Assembly (NCBI GenBank): GCA_028708105.1 | Contig: JAQVZR010000117.1 | Span: forward strand, 1 to 6,223 | Source of the DNA: Desulfoplanes sp. | GTDB lineage: Bacteria; Desulfobacterota; Desulfovibrionia; Desulfovibrionales; Desulfomicrobiaceae | Length of the DNA: 6,223 bases | Direction: 5' to 3' | Part shown: one piece after another, positions 5,071-6,223 of the stretch | How positions within the stretch are numbered: position 1 is the first letter of the stretch | Layout: each line of letters opens with the position of its first letter | Position numbers and translations under genes: made by a program | Notes under the pieces: generated by a model | What the model saw: only the letters and a program-made list of their open reading frames with translations | Told to the model about the DNA's origin: nothing | Database searches by the model: none

Positions 5071-6223
5071 ATGAATATTTTTAAAAGATCTCTCAATGCG
5101 AAAATCGTCCTTCTCGTTTCCTGTCTATCAGTGCTGAGTTTTACGGTTATCGTCGGATTGGCCATTTATTGGCAGTATACCAGCATGATTGAACAGCTTA
5201 GCGACAGCTTGACCCGTTCCTCGGAACTGATCACGCATACGATTGAACGGCCCATGATTATCGGTGACGATGATGCTACGCGCAGTGAAATTGAAGGCAT
5301 GGCCAAAAAGTTTCCCGATACGGGGTTATTTTTAACTGATTTCCGTGGCAACGTAACGTACAGCACTGATGCGAAAGCGGTCAGGCAGAATTTTTCAACA
5401 TATTATGGTGATGCGGGAGTGGCAGATTTTGCCCTTCGGGGAATTACGTCCCAGACCGCGGACAATACGTTGATTGCCGTGAAGGGCCAAAATGTATTTA
5501 TCCGGACCACCTCGGTTATGAATGCTCCGTCTTGTTATCATTGTCATGGAGCGTCCAAAAAAATTCTGGGGGCCATGGTTTTTGTCCAGGATGTGAGCGG
5601 ACGGATAGGAATGATTACTAATCATATGATAAACATTGTTCTGGTCTGCGTGCTTGGTCTCATTTTGCTGGTTGGGCTGCTGACCTGGTTTATTCATTAT
5701 GGGGTGATCAAACGGATTGCGGCTATTGTATCTGTTTCAGATAAGGTGGCAGATGGTGATTTTTCTGCCCAGTTTACCGATGCGTCCCAAGACGAACTGG
5801 GAGTTTTAGCGAATAATCTTGGAAGAATGGTCGGGGTGCTCAAAGAACAGCTTGGATTTTCCAAGGGAATTCTTGATGGTATGAGTATATCTTGTTATGT
5901 CGTTGACACCCATGAAAACATTTCTTTTGTCAATGCGCACACGCTGGAATTGCTGGGCTTTGAAGGTCAGCCCGGAGATTATACGGGTACCTCCGTCGCA
6001 GAATTTTTGTACGAAGATCCAGATCATCCCACGGTCGTTGGCAAGGTTATGCGGGAGCGTGTTGTCGTTGAAAAACAACATATGGATTTGAATAATCGAC
6101 AGGGGTATGAGATGTATGGGTTGATTGATGCCGCCCCTCTGTACGATCTGGATCAGAAACTTATCGGGGCTTTTGCTATTATCACTGATTTGACCGAAGT
6201 CAGAGCGCAGCAGCGGAAAATTG
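5071..6223 (+). CDS. heme c-binding transmembrane sensor (CxxCH-HAMP-PAS), probably a methyl-accepting chemotaxis protein; 3' end outside window
   Basis: The frame runs from the ATG at 5071 to the window edge without a stop, giving 384 residues and a partial codon. Helix TM1 is at about 11-33 and TM2 at about 187-209, enclosing a periplasmic domain of about 150 residues. Near that domain's end is a single heme c attachment site, CYHCH (155-159), followed by GASKKILGAMVF, the usual look of heme-c PAS-like or DUF3365-like sensor domains. After TM2 comes a HAMP linker (about 210-262, with DKVADGDFS and DELGVLANNL), then a PAS domain (about 264-380) closing with FAIITDLTEVRAQQ. This architecture is known from DcrA of Desulfovibrio and the heme-c chemoreceptors of Geobacter, where the heme senses redox state or gases. 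Candidate second ligands in the periplasmic part are H56, M62, M150 and M169. The output domain is not in the window. A chemoreceptor signalling domain is most likely from the HAMP-PAS style, but a histidine kinase or GGDEF output is possible. It is cotranscribed with the tetraheme cytochrome. Confidence 0.88.
   Translation, partial: MNIFKRSLNAKIVLLVSCLSVLSFTVIVGLAIYWQYTSMIEQLSDSLTRSSELITHTIERPMIIGDDDATRSEIEGMAKKFPDTGLFLTDFRGNVTYSTDAKAVRQNFSTYYGDAGVADFALRGITSQTADNTLIAVKGQNVFIRTTSVMNAPSCYHCHGASKKILGAMVFVQDVSGRIGMITNHMINIVLVCVLGLILLVGLLTWFIHYGVIKRIAAIVSVSDKVADGDFSAQFTDASQDELGVLANNLGRMVGVLKEQLGFSKGILDGMSISCYVVDTHENISFVNAHTLELLGFEGQPGDYTGTSVAEFLYEDPDHPTVVGKVMRERVVVEKQHMDLNNRQGYEMYGLIDAAPLYDLDQKLIGAFAIITDLTEVRAQQRKI

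Noticed and set aside
5806..6081. 91-codon minus-strand open frame within the sensor gene
   Set aside because: It is antisense to the HAMP/PAS coding region, which has clear domain patterns on the plus strand.

Overview
The window looks like a chromosomal piece of an anaerobic, cytochrome-rich, Gram-negative bacterium. Desulfovibrio-type Desulfobacterota is the best guess. It rests on a periplasmic tetraheme c-type cytochrome, a membrane sensor with its own covalent heme c site (a layout known from DcrA of Desulfovibrio and from Geobacter chemoreceptors), and a very large multi-PAS/GAF GGDEF-EAL protein. No rRNA, tRNA, CRISPR array, insertion sequence or phage gene was recognised. Taxonomy is an inference from protein style only.

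Layout. (1) Bases 2-565, plus strand: the 3' part of a CCA-adding tRNA nucleotidyltransferase gene, covering its HD phosphohydrolase domain; the 5' part lies outside the window. (2) Bases 566-643: a short convergent gap with a weak terminator-like hairpin. (3) Bases 644-4267, minus strand: one intact 1207-residue membrane protein with a periplasmic Cache-like sensor, two PAS domains, a GAF domain, and GGDEF and EAL domains that both keep their catalytic motifs. (4) Bases 4268-4594: a 327-base divergent intergenic region with two perfect palindromes, an 8-bp inverted repeat, an AT-rich tract and a plausible promoter. (5) Bases 4595-5059, plus strand: an exported tetraheme cytochrome c. (6) Bases 5071-6223, plus strand: the 5' part of a transmembrane sensory transducer with a periplasmic CxxCH heme site, HAMP and PAS domains. 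It runs off the window and is probably a methyl-accepting chemotaxis protein.

How the parts may work together. The cytochrome and the heme-c sensor are 11 bases apart and almost certainly form an operon, so a periplasmic electron carrier is made together with a heme-based redox or gas sensor. The divergent gene encodes a c-di-GMP enzyme with its own periplasmic sensor. The intergenic palindromes could serve both directions. A joint redox-to-motility/c-di-GMP module is the most interesting reading, but the link between the two sides is inference; the sequence shows only gene order, domain content and the symmetric sites.
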